Positions 5,002-5,664 of a DNA stretch of 5,664 nt are shown piece after piece. The translations under genes were made by a program, and so were the position numbers. The notes under the pieces were generated by a model. It was given only the letters and a program-made list of their open reading frames with translations, had not been told where the DNA came from and searched no databases. Within the stretch, counting starts at the first letter, position 1; each line of letters begins with the position of its first letter. The DNA lies in the NCBI GenBank assembly GCA_018712885.1, contig DVGE01000096.1, positions 1-5,664 on the forward strand, written 5' to 3'. Source of the DNA: Candidatus Pullichristensenella stercoripullorum (lineage in GTDB: Bacteria > Bacillota > Clostridia > Christensenellales > Aristaeellaceae).

Positions 5002-5664
5002 TCATGTGGTCTGCGCAGCGCGTTTCCGGCGCAAAAGCCGAAACGCCGCTGTCAGGAGAAAGACCGTGGCCAGCATCAGCGTGGAAAGGGCGTTGACCTG
5101 CAGGCTGACGCCCATGCGCACGGAGGAGTAGATCTTCACCGGCAAGGTCGTCGTGCCCGGGCCGGTGACAAAAAAGCTGATGACGAAATCATCCATGCTC
5201 ATGGCAAAGGCCAGAAGCGTCCCGGAGAGCACGCCGGGCAGGATCAGCGGCAGCGTCACCGTCAAAAAAGCGCGCGCCGGGGAAGCGCCAAGGTCGCGGG
5301 CGGCGTTGGGCAGGTCGGGGTCCATGCCCGCCAAACGGCCCTTAACGACGATGTAGATGTAGGGCACGCAAAAGGTCACGTGCGCCAGCACCAGCGTCAG
5401 CATGCCAAAGGGCAGGCCCGCGGCGGTAAAGACGGCCAGAAAGCCCATGGCCATGATGATCTCCGGGGTCATGGCCGGCAAAAGCGCCAGCCCCTCCAGA
5501 GCGCCGCCGAAGCGGAATTTGCGCCGCGCCATGCCCACCGCGCCCAGCGTGCCCAGCACGGCGGAGATCAGGCAGCTGTACAGCGCCAGCTGCAAACTCT
5601 GCCACAGCGCGTCCAGAAGGCCGCTGGTGTCCTGAAACAGCGCCTTGTAGTGCTGCAGGGAAAA
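5002..5664 (-). CDS. potC: PotC-like ABC transporter permease, C-terminal part (cut by right window edge)
   Basis: The visible 220 residues are the C-terminal five-sixths of a binding-protein-dependent permease; about 40 N-terminal residues, including the first membrane segment, lie outside the window. The reading frame stays open to the edge, beginning in-frame with FSLQHYKALFQDTSGLLDAL, typical of the periplasmic segment after helix 1 in PotC, so the TTG at 5595 is not a start. Several membrane helices follow. The EAA-type loop AARDLGASPARAF (121-133), followed by TLPLILPGVLSG (137-148), is the coupling surface for the ATPase subunit, and MSMDDFVISFFVTGPG (155-170) is a PotC/PotB-like hallmark. 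A charged tail, RLLRRKRAA, ends the protein. It precedes potD by 23 nt in one unit; potA and potB are expected upstream, beyond the right edge. Confidence 0.93.
   Translation of the reverse strand, partial: FSLQHYKALFQDTSGLLDALWQSLQLALYSCLISAVLGTLGAVGMARRKFRFGGALEGLALLPAMTPEIIMAMGFLAVFTAAGLPFGMLTLVLAHVTFCVPYIYIVVKGRLAGMDPDLPNAARDLGASPARAFLTVTLPLILPGVLSGTLLAFAMSMDDFVISFFVTGPGTTTLPVKIYSSVRMGVSLQVNALSTLMLATVFLLTAAFRLLRRKRAAQTT

Noticed and set aside
4457..5131. 224-codon open frame on the plus strand across the potD-potC junction
   Set aside because: Spans two well-supported genes in antisense, has valine/histidine-rich composition, and has no recognisable domain.
5002..5595. PotC starting at TTG 5595
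   Set aside because: The frame stays open to the right edge and encodes conserved permease sequence before that codon.

Overview
The window is GC-rich and every gene I can support lies on the minus strand. Strong AGGAGG-type ribosome sites, TATAAT promoters, and a DUF1538 membrane protein paired with short P-II-like proteins suggest a high-GC Firmicute, probably a gut-type clostridium. This taxonomic call is inference: there is no marker gene in the window.

In the direction of transcription (right to left) there are three units. (1) The 3' part of a polyamine-type ABC transporter operon: a PotC-like permease cut by the right edge, then a PotD-like binding protein (5664-3956). (2) A three-gene unit with its own promoter: a large, internally duplicated DUF1538 membrane protein followed by two short P-II-like proteins (about 3894-1642). 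The layout recalls glnK-amtB, in which a P-II protein gates a membrane channel. (3) A two-gene unit with its own extended -10 promoter: a PLP-dependent alpha-oxoamine synthase most like bacterial serine palmitoyltransferase, joined by an ATGA overlap to an SDR reductase cut by the left edge (1566-1). Together these could carry out the first two steps of sphingoid-base synthesis: condensation, then reduction of the 3-keto group.

The intergenic regions are short (119 and 138 nt) and hold promoters and inverted repeats. The most structured one, between potD and the DUF1538 gene, has a perfect 11-bp inverted repeat whose loop contains the -35 box, plus a second inverted repeat that competes for the same arm. 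No RNA genes, mobile elements or CRISPR arrays were seen. No gene-free stretch exceeds 300 nt.
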